From Agromyces sp. SYSU T00194 (GTDB lineage Bacteria > Actinomycetota > Actinomycetes > Actinomycetales > Microbacteriaceae): a stretch of DNA of 64,000 nucleotides. The stretch covers positions 1,674,001-1,738,000 of the forward strand of contig NZ_JBEPJZ010000001.1 in NCBI RefSeq assembly GCF_040496035.1, read 5' to 3'. The position numbers and the translations under genes are program-made. The notes beneath the pieces were generated by a model. The model saw nothing but the letters and a program-made list of their open reading frames with translations. It ran no database searches and was not told the DNA's origin. Positions 35,434 through 45,700 of the stretch are shown in pieces (within the stretch, counting starts at the first letter, position 1; each line of letters opens with the position of its first letter).

Positions 35434-36525
35434 ATGGCAGCCGACTTCGAGGGACTCCTCGCCCGGACGGGCCTCGCCTGGATGGGGCAGAACACGACGC
35501 ATCTGGAGTCGCCCGCGGTAGTGGTCGAGGCGATCGAGAGGTCCGTGCGCGATCGGGAATATCAGGTCTATGCTCCCCCGAGCGGTTTCGGCGAGCTCCG
35601 GGACCTGATCATCGAGGATCTCGGCCTCACCGGTACCGGGCACGGGGCCTGGATCACCGACGGGGCCGTCGCGGGCCTGCACCAGATCTGCGCAGTGCTC
35701 GCACCCGAACTCGACCGGCTGGTCACGACGGATCCCGGCTGGCCGTGGCCGGGTCGGTTCGTCGGTCGCACCGGGGTACCCGTCGCCGCACTCGATGTCT
35801 ACGAGAATCCATCGCGGACGCTCGACGTGGCGCAGCTCGCTGCAGCGATCGGCCCCGCTTCGCTCATCTACCTCGTGGACCCGCTCAATCCACTCGGCAG
35901 TCGATACACGCGCGAGGAGCTCGAGCAGATTGTGGCCGTCGTCCGGAAAGCGGGGGCGTACATCGTGCACGACTGCACCTACCGCCACTTCGCTGAGGGG
36001 CACTCGCTGGTCGCGGAGCTGTATCCGGAGCGGACGTTCACGACGTACAGCTTCTCGAAGTGGCTCGGCCTCGCCGGGATGCGACTGGGCGCGGTCGTCG
36101 CGCAGACCGATCTACTGGCACGCATCATGCGCGTCCCCGCCAACCCGTTGGGTTCCTCGATCGTCGGCCAGCGCGCCGCGATCGCCGGACTCCGGGAGCG
36201 CGGTCCCTGGCTCGACGAACTGCGGGCGGTGAACGCGTCGAACCGTCGCCTCGTCGAGGACGTGGTCGCGGAGTCGGCATTCGGTACCGTGGTCGTCGCT
36301 CCGTCGCACGGCAACTTCGTCGCCGTCGATGTGCGCGAAACCGGCCTGCACAGCGAGGCCGTCTGCGACGCGCTCCTCGAGCGCGACGTGTTCATCCGAC
36401 CCGGCACCTACCAGTCCGCGCACTTCGGGGAGCGTTTCGTCAAGGTCAGCACGTCGGTACCGATCGAGTGGGGCGACCGCTTCGCGGACGCCTGGCGGGA
36501 TCTCGCGGAGCGGACGCAACGATGA
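35434..36525 (+). CDS. PLP-dependent aminotransferase (class I/II)
   Basis: A 363-residue fold-type I PLP enzyme. The Schiff-base lysine is Lys209 in YSFSK, the cofactor-ring Asp is Asp180 in IVHDCTY, and the phosphate-site region is TTDPGWPWPG. The usual NPxNPTG loop reads DPLNPLG. The protein is somewhat shorter than typical aspartate aminotransferases (about 390-400). It likely transaminates an amino acid released by the upstream hydrolases, or a beta-alanine-type product. GGAGGA overlaps the stop of the preceding gene and stands at a good distance from the ATG at 35434. Confidence 0.85.
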   Translation: MAADFEGLLARTGLAWMGQNTTHLESPAVVVEAIERSVRDREYQVYAPPSGFGELRDLIIEDLGLTGTGHGAWITDGAVAGLHQICAVLAPELDRLVTTDPGWPWPGRFVGRTGVPVAALDVYENPSRTLDVAQLAAAIGPASLIYLVDPLNPLGSRYTREELEQIVAVVRKAGAYIVHDCTYRHFAEGHSLVAELYPERTFTTYSFSKWLGLAGMRLGAVVAQTDLLARIMRVPANPLGSSIVGQRAAIAGLRERGPWLDELRAVNASNRRLVEDVVAESAFGTVVVAPSHGNFVAVDVRETGLHSEAVCDALLERDVFIRPGTYQSAHFGERFVKVSTSVPIEWGDRFADAWRDLAERTQR

Positions 36526-37961
36526 ACCTCGGCGGACGCTACCGGCAGCTGGACGAGCCCGCATACTGCGACTCGACCGGGCTCGACCTGGGGCGCGGTG
36601 TCGCCGACGGTTCGCTGTCGCCGGTCCAACTCGCAGAACTCGCGCTGGACGTCGCGCGGCGGCAGGAGGCATTCGTCAACGCATACGCGGGCTTCCGAGC
36701 CGAGGCTGCGATCGCCGAAGCGACGCGCCTCGAGTCCGAGGCGCGCAGCGGCTTCCTGCGCAGCGCGCTCCACGGCGTGCCGATCGCGTCGAAGGACAAC
36801 ATGTACATCGTCGGCGAGCCGGCACGGAAAGGGTCGCGGACCACGACGTCGCAGCTTGCGACGACGGCCTCGCCGATGGTGGATCGCCTGGTCGAGGCCG
36901 GAGCGGTGATCATCGGCCGGACCACGACACCCGAGTTCGGATGGAAGGGGACCGGAACCTCGCCGCTCACCGGTGTGACTCGGAACCCGTGGGACCCGTC
37001 GCGCACGAGTGGAGGATCATCGGCCGGGTCCGGGGCCACGGTCGGCGCCGGCGCCGTGCCGATCGCCACAGGCTCCGACGCAGGAGGTTCCGTGCGCATC
37101 CCTGCCGCGTTCTGCGGCGTCGTCGGCCTGAAACCCACGCTCAGTGCGATTCCGGTGTGGCCCGGAACCGTCAACGAGTCCTTGTCGCACGCGGGCGTGT
37201 TGAGCCGCTCGATCCGGGACGCGCGCGAAGTCCTCCGGATCACCCGCGGTCCGGATGATCGTGATCCACAGTCGGCGTTCTGCGCACCGGTTCCGCTTCC
37301 CGGCGGACGGGCGTGGCGCATCGGAGTCGTGCGCGAACCCTGGGGCATCGCTCCGGACGCCGACGTGGCGACGCGGCTGGCACCGGTGTTCGATGCGTTG
37401 CCGGACGCCGGTATCGGGGTCGTCGAAGAGGTCGCACTCGACATGCCCGTGCCGCGAGCGATCTTCGAGGCGCTCTGGGTGACGGGTCGAGGACTCGGCT
37501 TCGCCGATCTCGTGCGGGCGCGATCGGAGGAGATGGACCCCGGGCTCGCCAGGCTCACCGGACTCGCCGAGCAGTACGCGCTGTCGGAGTTCCTCGGTGC
37601 GCTCTCGGCGCGGCGCGAGTTCAACGCCTCCATCTTCGAGATGTTCTCCACGTACGACGTACTGGTGATGCCGACCATGCCGCTGACCCCGTTCGATGCC
37701 GATGCCGAGGTTCCACCCGGCGGCGAGGTGGAGGCCCCGCTGCCCTGGGTCACCTGGACCCCGTACACCTACCCGTTCAACATCTCCGGCCAGCCCGCGG
37801 TCAGTGTTCCGGTCGACTTGGCGGAGGATCGGCTACCCGTTGCGTTGCAGGTGGTCGGGCCGTGGGCGGCGGACGAGCTCGTGCTCGCCGTGGCCGAACG
37901 ACTGGAACGGATCGTCGCCCCGACCATCCGGAGGCGGACCGGGGCGGGCGCCGCTCGGTAG
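36522..37961 (+). CDS. Amidase-signature amidohydrolase
   Basis: A 479-residue amidase-signature enzyme. The Ser-cisSer-Lys triad is complete: Lys91 in IASKDN, the Ser166/Ser167 pair in SGGSSAGS, and the nucleophile Ser190 in GSDAGGS. It hydrolyses a carboxamide to acid and ammonia; substrates of the family range from aryl amides to malonamate and glutamine-tRNA. Being alone, without GatB or GatC, it is a small-molecule amidase. The ATG at 36522 overlaps the aminotransferase stop (ATGA). It is the last gene of the catabolic operon, consistent with a pathway that cleaves a C-N bond. Confidence 0.9.
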   Translation: MNLGGRYRQLDEPAYCDSTGLDLGRGVADGSLSPVQLAELALDVARRQEAFVNAYAGFRAEAAIAEATRLESEARSGFLRSALHGVPIASKDNMYIVGEPARKGSRTTTSQLATTASPMVDRLVEAGAVIIGRTTTPEFGWKGTGTSPLTGVTRNPWDPSRTSGGSSAGSGATVGAGAVPIATGSDAGGSVRIPAAFCGVVGLKPTLSAIPVWPGTVNESLSHAGVLSRSIRDAREVLRITRGPDDRDPQSAFCAPVPLPGGRAWRIGVVREPWGIAPDADVATRLAPVFDALPDAGIGVVEEVALDMPVPRAIFEALWVTGRGLGFADLVRARSEEMDPGLARLTGLAEQYALSEFLGALSARREFNASIFEMFSTYDVLVMPTMPLTPFDADAEVPPGGEVEAPLPWVTWTPYTYPFNISGQPAVSVPVDLAEDRLPVALQVVGPWAADELVLAVAERLERIVAPTIRRRTGAGAAR

Positions 37962-38000
37962 CATGAGCCCGACGGCGCGTTCGAGCGGGCGGGGGTCGAG

Positions 38001-39272
38001 ATGATCGCGGTGATCGTCGTGCTGGTGGCCATCATCGCCTGGAGCGCCCTGTCGAAGGTGCTCGATCGGCGCGGCGTGACGCCCGCGCTGTTCCTCGCGG
38101 CCGTGGGGCTCGCCGTCGGGCTGTTCGGTCCGGGGGTCTCCGACATCCGGCTCGAGGTCGCCGTGGCCGAGCGCGTCGCCGAGATCGCGCTCGTGCTGCT
38201 GCTGTTCAGCGACGCCACGCGCCTCGACCTGCATGCGCTGCGCCACCAGCTCAACTGGCCGAGCCGCCTGCTGCTCATCGGGCTGCCGCTCACCATGCTG
38301 GCCGGGGTCGGCGTGGGCGTGCTCGTCTTCCCGGGCATGGCCCTCGCCTCGGTCGTGCTGCTGGCGGTGATGCTCGCGCCGACCGACGCCGCGCTCGGCC
38401 AGAAGGTGGTGACGGATGCCTCGGTGCCGCCGCGCGTGCGGCAGGCGCTCGACGTCGAGAGCGGCCTGAACGACGGGCTCGCGGTGCCGTTCTTCCTCGT
38501 CGCGCTGTCGATCGCGAACGCCGAGATCGACTCGGGCGTCGCGGGCGCGATCGTCGGCAGCATGGGAGCGCAGATCGGCTGGGGCCTCGCCGCGGGCCTC
38601 GCGGCCGGGCTGGGCGGTGGCGCGCTGTTCCGCATCGCCGACGATCGCGGATGGATCACGAAGGACTGGCGACAGGTGCTGCCGCTGGCATCCGCCCTGC
38701 TCGCCTTCGCGGTCGCCGACGTGCTCGGCGGCAGCGGCTTCATCGCCGCGTTCGTCGGCGGGATCGTCTTCGGGCGCATCGCGGGACCCGCGCGCTCGGT
38801 CGTCAGCCTGTTCACCGAGGAGGCCGGCGAGCTCGCCGCCGCGGTCACCTGGATCGCCTTCGGTGCGCTGGCGCTCACCGCCGCGCTGCCGTTCGTGACC
38901 TGGCAGGTGATGCTCTACGCGGTGCTGAGCCTCACCATCGTGCGGATGCTCCCGGTCGCCATCGCGCTCGCGGGACGGCGGATCCGGCGCCCGACCGTCT
39001 GGTTCATCGGCTGGTTCGGGCCGCGCGGCCTCGCGTCGCTGGTGTTCGTGCTGATCGCCGTCGAGGAGGGGGTGCCCGACCAGGAGGTCGTGCTCACGAC
39101 CGTGCTCGTCACGGTCGCGCTGAGCATCCTGCTGCACGGGCTGAGCTCCGTGCCGCTGGTCGCGCGGTACCAGAGCTGGTGGGAGGCGCACCGCGCCGGG
39201 GACCCGAACGCCGGCGAGTCGGTCGACACGGCGATGCCGCGCGCGCGGCGCGAACTGCCCCCTCAGGAGTGA
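38001..39272 (+). CDS. Cation:proton antiporter (CPA1/NhaP type)
   Basis: A 423-residue membrane protein with about twelve helices. The helix with LLLFSDATRLDL, the discontinuous helix LAPTDAALGQKVV and the acidic pair in VESGLNDGLAVPFF (the ND motif) are typical of CPA1 sodium(potassium)/proton exchangers. WFGPRGLASLVFVLIAVEE near the end is the conserved R-helix. The C-terminal cytoplasmic tail is short. It would serve pH or salt homeostasis. Its end overlaps the convergent HupE-like gene by ten bases, so the two transcripts must run into each other. Confidence 0.87.
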   Translation: MIAVIVVLVAIIAWSALSKVLDRRGVTPALFLAAVGLAVGLFGPGVSDIRLEVAVAERVAEIALVLLLFSDATRLDLHALRHQLNWPSRLLLIGLPLTMLAGVGVGVLVFPGMALASVVLLAVMLAPTDAALGQKVVTDASVPPRVRQALDVESGLNDGLAVPFFLVALSIANAEIDSGVAGAIVGSMGAQIGWGLAAGLAAGLGGGALFRIADDRGWITKDWRQVLPLASALLAFAVADVLGGSGFIAAFVGGIVFGRIAGPARSVVSLFTEEAGELAAAVTWIAFGALALTAALPFVTWQVMLYAVLSLTIVRMLPVAIALAGRRIRRPTVWFIGWFGPRGLASLVFVLIAVEEGVPDQEVVLTTVLVTVALSILLHGLSSVPLVARYQSWWEAHRAGDPNAGESVDTAMPRARRELPPQE

Positions 39273-40567
39273 GCGAACCCACGGTCCGCGGGTGAAGGCG
39301 CGACGGCGCGCCGGGCGAGCACGCCGAGCGCTGCGACCCAGAGCGCGCCGGCGATCCACGGCGACGCCGGGCCGATCGCGTCGGCGGCCGCGCCGACGAG
39401 GTTCGGGACGCCGGCGCGATCGAGGAGCCAGCCCGCCGCGGCGGCGACGGCTGCGGCTGCGGCACCCACACGCAGTGGCGCGTAGGCGCGCGTGCCCGCC
39501 AGCACCACGAGGGGAGGGAGGACCACGACGACCACGACGAGCTGCATCAGCTCGATGCCGAGGTTGAAGCCCGCGAGGCTCAGCGCGAGCTGCCCGCCGG
39601 AGAGGTCGAGGGCGGCCAGCGTCGCCGAGAACGCCATGCCGTGGACGAGTCCGAAGCTGCCGGCGACCACGACCTCCCGGCCGGGGAAGAGCGGGCGGAT
39701 CGCGTGGACGGCGGCGACCAGGATGCTCGCGGCGATGAGCACCTCGACCGGCTGCTGCGCCACCGCGAGCCCCAGCGCGCCGAGCGCGAGCGTGATCGAG
39801 TGCCCGATCGTGAAGGCCAGCGTGATCGCCGCGATGCGGCGCACCGCGGTGCGCGTCGGCGCAGTCCGGCGCCAGCGCCCGCCCGCGGCCAGCAGTGGGG
39901 CGGGCAGCAGCAGGGTGAGGAGGAACAGCTGGTGGTCGGTGCCCTTCGCGATGTGCGAGACGCCCAGCCCGAGCATCCCCGCGAACCCCTGCCACCAGCT
40001 GCCGTCGTCCAGGTCGATCGCCAGCGGCGAGACGCCGCCGGTCACCGTGTCCGCCGAGATCGTGCCGAGGTCGCGCGCGGACTCCAGCTCGCCGGCGGCC
40101 CAGTCGCTGTGCAGGATCACCGAGACGTCGGCGGTCACGACCTGGTGGACGATCGCGTCGTACTCGAGGGTGAACGCGCGCACCTCCGAGGCATCCGCCG
40201 GTGTCAGCAGCACCGTCGCGGTGACCGTGTCGAATGCGCCCGTGCCCCACTGCTCGGTGCTGCCCAGTTCGACGGCCGTGGCGTCGACCGTCCACGCGCC
40301 GTCGTCGGAGGCGACGGCGAAGTGGTCCTCGAGGTACGCCTCGAGTGCGGCTGCCTCGGAGTCGTCGAGCACGTCGCCCACGTCGACGCCGCTCGCGGTG
40401 GCGAGGTCGGACTCGGGCAGCGTCACGGTCGCGGTGATGTCGGAGTCGTGGACGTCGAGCGCGATGACGGTCGACGGCACCACGTGCGCCGACGCCGCCG
40501 GGGCGGGGAGCAGGGCCGCCGCGCCCGCAGCGAGGACTGCGAGCGCGGCGACGACGGATCGGCGCAT
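39263..40567 (-). CDS. HupE/UreJ-like membrane protein with exported N-terminal domain
   Basis: A 434-residue protein. Residues 1-27 are a signal peptide (ending APAASA), followed by an extracytoplasmic domain of about 150 residues and then a HupE/UreJ_2 membrane domain of six or seven helices. The membrane part contains the family's histidine motifs: LGVSHIAKGTDHQLFLLTLL, TIGHSITL and GLVHGMAFSATL. HupE/UreJ proteins are proposed nickel or metal transporters, though the long-type members are uncharacterised. Its ATG overlaps the TGA of the DUF3500 gene by one base (TGATG), so it is translationally coupled to that lipoprotein. Confidence 0.82.
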   Translation of the reverse strand: MRRSVVAALAVLAAGAAALLPAPAASAHVVPSTVIALDVHDSDITATVTLPESDLATASGVDVGDVLDDSEAAALEAYLEDHFAVASDDGAWTVDATAVELGSTEQWGTGAFDTVTATVLLTPADASEVRAFTLEYDAIVHQVVTADVSVILHSDWAAGELESARDLGTISADTVTGGVSPLAIDLDDGSWWQGFAGMLGLGVSHIAKGTDHQLFLLTLLLPAPLLAAGGRWRRTAPTRTAVRRIAAITLAFTIGHSITLALGALGLAVAQQPVEVLIAASILVAAVHAIRPLFPGREVVVAGSFGLVHGMAFSATLAALDLSGGQLALSLAGFNLGIELMQLVVVVVVLPPLVVLAGTRAYAPLRVGAAAAAVAAAAGWLLDRAGVPNLVGAAADAIGPASPWIAGALWVAALGVLARRAVAPSPADRGFAHS

Positions 40568-41709
40568 CAGGAGGTGGTGCCGCCGTAGTCGTTCTGCTTG
40601 TCGCGCCAGACCGCGTGCGGGTGCGCACCCGAGAGCACGATGCCGTTCTGCATCGAGAACTCGATCCAGACCGACGGGCCGTCGATGCGGATGTAGTCGC
40701 CCTGCTGGTCGACGCCCGTCGTGCCGGAGAACGCGAGGTACGTCTCGTCGAGCTCGCTCTCGTACTCCGCGAGGATGGTGGCGGCATCCGCGTCGTCGAC
40801 GTCGTCGACGTAGGTCGCGATGGCGGCGAGCAGGAGGTCCTGCTGCTCGTCGGTCAGCTCGGACCCCACCAGCCCCTCGGAGGTCTCCGGGAACGCCCAG
40901 TCGTTGCCCGGGCCGAGCAGGATGTCGTTGTACGACGTCGAGAGCTCGGCAGCGGCCAGCTGGTCGTCGTTCAGCGACGCGAGCAGCGCCGCGAACGCCG
41001 CCTGCTCCTGCTGCTCCGGCTGGACGGTCTCGCCGTCCTGCTCCACCGTCTGGAAGGGCTCGATGCCGCGGAAGGACGGGGTCGCGCCGGCCAGTGCGCC
41101 GTCGACGTACGTGTTCGCGACCGCGAGGTGGTGGCCGCCGAACTGCAGCTCCCAGGTGCCGGAGTCGGACGGGGTGCCGAGGAACGCGATGAAGTAGTTC
41201 CCGGCCCCGTAGTCGCTGCCGCCGCCGTTGTCGCCGAGGTAGTCGTCGGCCGCGAGGTGCTGCAGGATCTCGTCGAACCCCTCGTCCTCGCCCGAGCCGG
41301 TGACCGCGGCGAGGAGGTCCTCGAGCGCGGCCCACTGCTCGTCGCTCAGGGAGTCGGTCTGGAGGCCGACGCGGCCGCCGCCGGAGCCGCCGCCCGGCCC
41401 ACCGCTCAGCAGGGCGTCGGGGAGGTTCGACCAGTTGGCCGCGTTCTCGAAGGTGTACTCCTGGAACAGCTCGGCCTGCTGGTCGTCGGAGAGCGTCGCG
41501 GCGAAGGCCTCCGCGAGTGCGACCACGTCGCTGCTCGATGCCGTGGACGACGAACTCGAGGAGGAGCTCTCGGATGCGGTCGACTCGGAGGTGGTCTCGT
41601 CCGTGCTCGAGCACGCGGCGAGCGTGACGGCGAGCACGAGGGCGCTGGATGCTCCGATCCAGCGCCGCAGGGGCGTTGCGGGCCGCGCGGCGGCCGGTGA
41701 CGTGTTCAT
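40567..41709 (-). CDS. DUF3500 lipoprotein
   Basis: A 380-residue exported lipoprotein. The signal peptide ends VTLAAC (lipidated Cys near residue 33), followed by a striking Ser/Thr/Glu-rich linker of about 30 residues. The remaining domain matches DUF3500, with FGGHHLAVANTYVDG, SFRGIEPFQ, and near the end WIEFSMQNGIVLSGAHPHAVWRDKQNDYGG, which holds several histidines. DUF3500 has no established function; clustered His residues and coupling to a HupE-like protein suggest metal binding or supply. That link is inference. Confidence 0.8.
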   Translation of the reverse strand: MNTSPAAARPATPLRRWIGASSALVLAVTLAACSSTDETTSESTASESSSSSSSSTASSSDVVALAEAFAATLSDDQQAELFQEYTFENAANWSNLPDALLSGGPGGGSGGGRVGLQTDSLSDEQWAALEDLLAAVTGSGEDEGFDEILQHLAADDYLGDNGGGSDYGAGNYFIAFLGTPSDSGTWELQFGGHHLAVANTYVDGALAGATPSFRGIEPFQTVEQDGETVQPEQQEQAAFAALLASLNDDQLAAAELSTSYNDILLGPGNDWAFPETSEGLVGSELTDEQQDLLLAAIATYVDDVDDADAATILAEYESELDETYLAFSGTTGVDQQGDYIRIDGPSVWIEFSMQNGIVLSGAHPHAVWRDKQNDYGGTTS

Positions 41710-41838
41710 GGCGGGGACGCTACGGGCCGAGTTCAGGCGTCGGCACGGTGTCGCCTATGAGGTTCCTGTGCACCCACGCCGCGCCGGCCGTGACAGGCTG
41801 GGCGAGGACCCGTACGACCAGCTCGCCGAGGAGTCGCC

Positions 41839-42726
41839 ATGCAGTACCGCAGCATCGGACCGTTCACCGTCTCGTCGATCGGACTCGGCGCCATGCCGGT
41901 GTCGATGAACGAGGACCAGCGGTACCCCACGCGGGAGGAGGCGATCGCCACGGTGCACGCCGCGCTCGACGCCGGCGTCACGTTCATCGACACCGCGGAC
42001 GTCTACGCCCCCGCCTGGAACGAGATGGGGCACAACGAGCGGATCGTGCGCGACGCGCTGCGCTCTTGGGACGGCGACGCGTCGGGCGTGCTCGTCGCCA
42101 CGAAGGGCGGCATCACCCGCAGCGCGGGGGAGGTCCGCGGCCGCGACGGCTCGCTCGACTACCTCCGCGGGGCAGTGCATCGGTCGATGGAGGCGCTCGG
42201 CGTCGACGTCATCGACCTCTACCAGTACCACCGGCCCGATCGGTGGATGGTCTACGGGGACATCATGCGCAACCTCCTGACGTTGCACGAGGAGGGGCTG
42301 ATCCGTGCCATCGGCATCTCGAACGCGAGCGTCGAGGAGATCGAGATCGCACAGCAGGTGCTCGGCGACCGTCTCGTGAGCGTGCAGAACGAGTTCTCGC
42401 CGAAGCACCCGGGCAGCTACGGCGAGCTGCGCCACTGCGAGCAGGAGGGCATCGCCTTCCTGCCGTGGAGCCCGCTCGGCGGCACCGGCGGCGGGGGTCG
42501 CGGCGTGGGGGAGCGGTTCGGCGTGTTCCGCGAGATCGGCGACGCCCACGGGGTGAGCCCGCAGCAGGTCGTGCTGGCGTGGGAGCTCGCGCTCACCCCG
42601 GTGCTCGTGCCGATCCCCGGGGCCCGCCGCCCCGAGTCGATCACCGACTCGGCACGCGCCGCGGATCTGCGGCTCACCGGCGACGAGGTCGCCCGCTGCT
42701 CCGCGGCGGTCGGCATCGTGGATTGA
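41839..42726 (+). CDS. Aldo/keto reductase
   Basis: A 295-residue AKR-superfamily NADPH oxidoreductase. The catalytic tetrad is complete: Asp and Tyr in FIDTADVYAPAWNEMGHNE, Lys in VLVATKGGI and His in DLYQYHRPD. The cofactor segment near the C-terminus is VLVPIPGARRPESITDSA. It reduces aldehydes or ketones, perhaps sugar-derived, with NADPH in the cytoplasm. It begins 129 bases after the divergent DUF3500 gene and ends 21 bases from the convergent PL8 lyase gene; no operon partner is seen. Confidence 0.88.
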   Translation: MQYRSIGPFTVSSIGLGAMPVSMNEDQRYPTREEAIATVHAALDAGVTFIDTADVYAPAWNEMGHNERIVRDALRSWDGDASGVLVATKGGITRSAGEVRGRDGSLDYLRGAVHRSMEALGVDVIDLYQYHRPDRWMVYGDIMRNLLTLHEEGLIRAIGISNASVEEIEIAQQVLGDRLVSVQNEFSPKHPGSYGELRHCEQEGIAFLPWSPLGGTGGGGRGVGERFGVFREIGDAHGVSPQQVVLAWELALTPVLVPIPGARRPESITDSARAADLRLTGDEVARCSAAVGIVD

Positions 42727-42747
42727 CGGACGGCGTACGTTCCCTCG

Positions 42748-45700
42748 TCACTCGAGCCGCTCGAACAGCACGCCGTCCGCGATCACGAACCCGTCGGTTC
42801 CTTCGGTTCCCAGCGTCACGCCCTCGTCAGCGCTCCCCGTGAAGTCGAACACTCCGAGCACGTTCCACGCGCGACCGTCGTGCTTTTGGTCGACCAGGAG
42901 GGTCGACTGCCCACCCGCGTGACGGATGGTGACCGGGGCGTTCGTCGCCCGGTTCACGTCCGCGACCCATGCGAGCGAGACACGATACGTGCCCGCGTCG
43001 AGTGACGGGGCGAACCGGACGGACTTCTCGCCCTTCCCGGTGTTCCGGTCGTGCAGGTACCTGCCGCCCAGGAAGCCCGGATTCGCTCCCGCGATCCAGT
43101 CTCCGATCACGGTCACGGCGTCCGCATCGCCGTCGTCGACCGCGAGGACCGACAGCGGCGCCGCGGTACTCAACTGCTCGAACCTGACCCCGTCCGCGAC
43201 GACGTAGCCGTCGGTGCCCGCGTTCGAGATCGTCACCGACTCGCCCGCCGCCCCCGTGAACGTGAACGTGCCGAGCTCGTTCCACACGCCGCCCCCCGAC
43301 CGCTGGCTGACCACGAGCGTGTTGTCGATGCCGGCGTGCGAGACGGTCACGGGCACGGCGGTGGCGCGATTGGGGGCGGACACCCACGCGATCGAGACGC
43401 GGTAGCTTCCCGTCGGGAGGTCTGCGGGGAAGGTCACCGACTTGGTTCCCTTGTCCGCGTCCCCGTCGTGGCGGTAGTGCGCGCCGACCGTTCCCGCTGC
43501 GCCACCGAGCGGCCAGTCGCCCACGATCTGCACCCCGGGATCCTCCTCGTCGACGACCAGGTCGAGGAGCGGGTCGACCGACTCGAGCTGCCGGAAGCGC
43601 ATGCCGTCGACGATGACGTAGCCGGACGTCCCTGCGTTCGACACCGTCACGCCCTCGCCGGCGGCGCCCGTGAACGTGAACGTGCCGAGGCTGTTCCAGC
43701 GCGACCCGTTCCGGGTCTGGTCGACGGAGACCGAGTCCTCGGCGCCGTCGTGCGCGATGGTCACGGGCACCGCGGTCGAGCGGTTCGCGTGCTGGATCCA
43801 CGCCATCGAGACCTCGTACGTGCCCGGCGGCAGTTCCGGAGCGAACGTCACCGACTTGGCGCCCTTGCCCGCGTTGCCGTCGTGGAGGTACGTGCTCCCG
43901 ACGAAGCCTGAGGCGCCGCCCACCGACCAGTCGCCCACCACGGTCACCGATGCGTCGTCCTGGTCGAGGATCGCGGAGAAGTAGGACGTCGCTGTGCCCT
44001 CGGCCGACCACGGGCCGGACCCGAGCCCGTTGAGCCCGGCGACCTGGTAGAAGTACGTGCGCCCGATCTCGACGTCGGGGATCTCGAACGAGTTCTCGGG
44101 TCCCAGCTCGACGGTGTGCGCGTACTCGCCGGCAGCGGTGCCGTATCGCACCACGTAGCTCGTGGCTCCCGGTGCAGGATCCCAGGACACCACGGCCGAC
44201 GCGTCCTCGACCGAGGGATCGCGGAGGACGGGGGCGGGCGGCACGTCGCTCGGGGGCGTGAAGCTGAACTCGGCGTGCAGGGTCTCCCCGTGCTCGGGGT
44301 CGACCTCGAGCACGATGCGCGGCGCGAGCTGCGTCACGGTGACCCCGGGGTCGAGCGAGACGACCGATGCCGCGGCACGATCGATCTCGACCACGATCGG
44401 CTCTTCGGCGGCCTGCGACGGATCGCTGACCGAGACGTCGAGGCGCGATGGGGACTCCGCGGTCATCACCGCGCTCCGCGCCGAGCTGGTGATGCCCGCC
44501 ACCGGCGCCGAGGTCGCGGTCCAGAACTGCGCGGCGGTCACGCCGAGTTCGTCGTCGCGGACCGCCTGGACGGTGGGGCCGTTGGCGAGGATGTCGATCC
44601 CGGGCTCGGCGGCGTACTCGGACAACTCCTCGTCGCTCGCTCCGGGCAGCAGCACGTACTCGTAGCCGGCGTCGTCCGGGTTGGCGCCGTGGTCGATCCA
44701 GAGCGTCGCGTAGTCCGCCGTGATCGCCTCGGTGGGCGTGCCCGCCCGCGAGTCGATGTCGCTCCAGGAGCCGGTGCGGGACTCGCGAAGCGCCTGCACG
44801 GTGGCCCCACCGGGGAAGTAGTACCCGATGTCGGACCGGGGCGACGCGCCCGTGAGGCGGGCGGTCGTCACGTCGGTCATCGTGGCAGACCAGTCCGTCG
44901 ACGTCGGCACCGGCGTGCCGTCGAAGCTGAGCACCTGCGCTGATGCGTCCTCGAGCTTGCGGTTCTCGATGGTCGTCTCGATCGTCGCGCCGGAACTGCT
45001 GGTGATGCCGGCGCCCAGCGCCACGATCTCGTCGTCGAACGCGAACCAGGACTTCTTGCCGACCAGGCCGTCCGTCCGTCCGCCGATCTTCTGCGCTGAC
45101 GTCCCGTATCGTCCGAGGATCTCAGTTCCGCCGGCTTCGCGTGAGCTCTTCCTCAGGCCGGAGCTGCTTCCGTTGGAGCGTGGCGTGGTGTCGATCGTGA
45201 TGCCGGGCAGTCGGTAGGGGTCGACCGTCGGCCAGAAGTCGTCCGTGTACTGCCCCTGATCGCCGTTGTAGAGGTAGGTCATGCCCTCGCCGGTGTACCA
45301 GCCGTGCAGGTTCTCGCCGTTGATCGACTCGAAGGTCGCGATGCGGTCGGAGGACATCGCGAGGCCGAAGGTGTAGTTCGGCCGGATCTGCACGGCGCGG
45401 TCCATTCCGGCGAACTGGAAGTAGGCGTTCTCGGGTCGCCACGCATCTACCGATGGGTCATCGAGGATGGCGGTGGCGCGTGCCGCGCTCGCGAGGTCGG
45501 CGGTTTCGAAGTAGTCGTCGTAGTCGTCGTTCTCGATCCACGCGCGCACCATGCCGCGGAACTCGTCCGCATCCGCGGGCGGAGCGAAGTCGATCACATC
45601 GAGCAGCGCCGTGATCAGCGTGCGTCCGCGCAGGTGGTCGGTCGCGTACCACCGGGAGATCTCGCGGCCCCGGACCATGTCCATGACGAGCCCGTCGACC

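Noticed and set aside
42727-42780. GGACGGCGT / ACGCCGTCC inverted repeat after the aldo/keto reductase as a terminator
   Set aside because: The loop is more than 30 bases and the right arm lies inside the PL8 coding sequence, so a chance match in GC-rich DNA is more likely.
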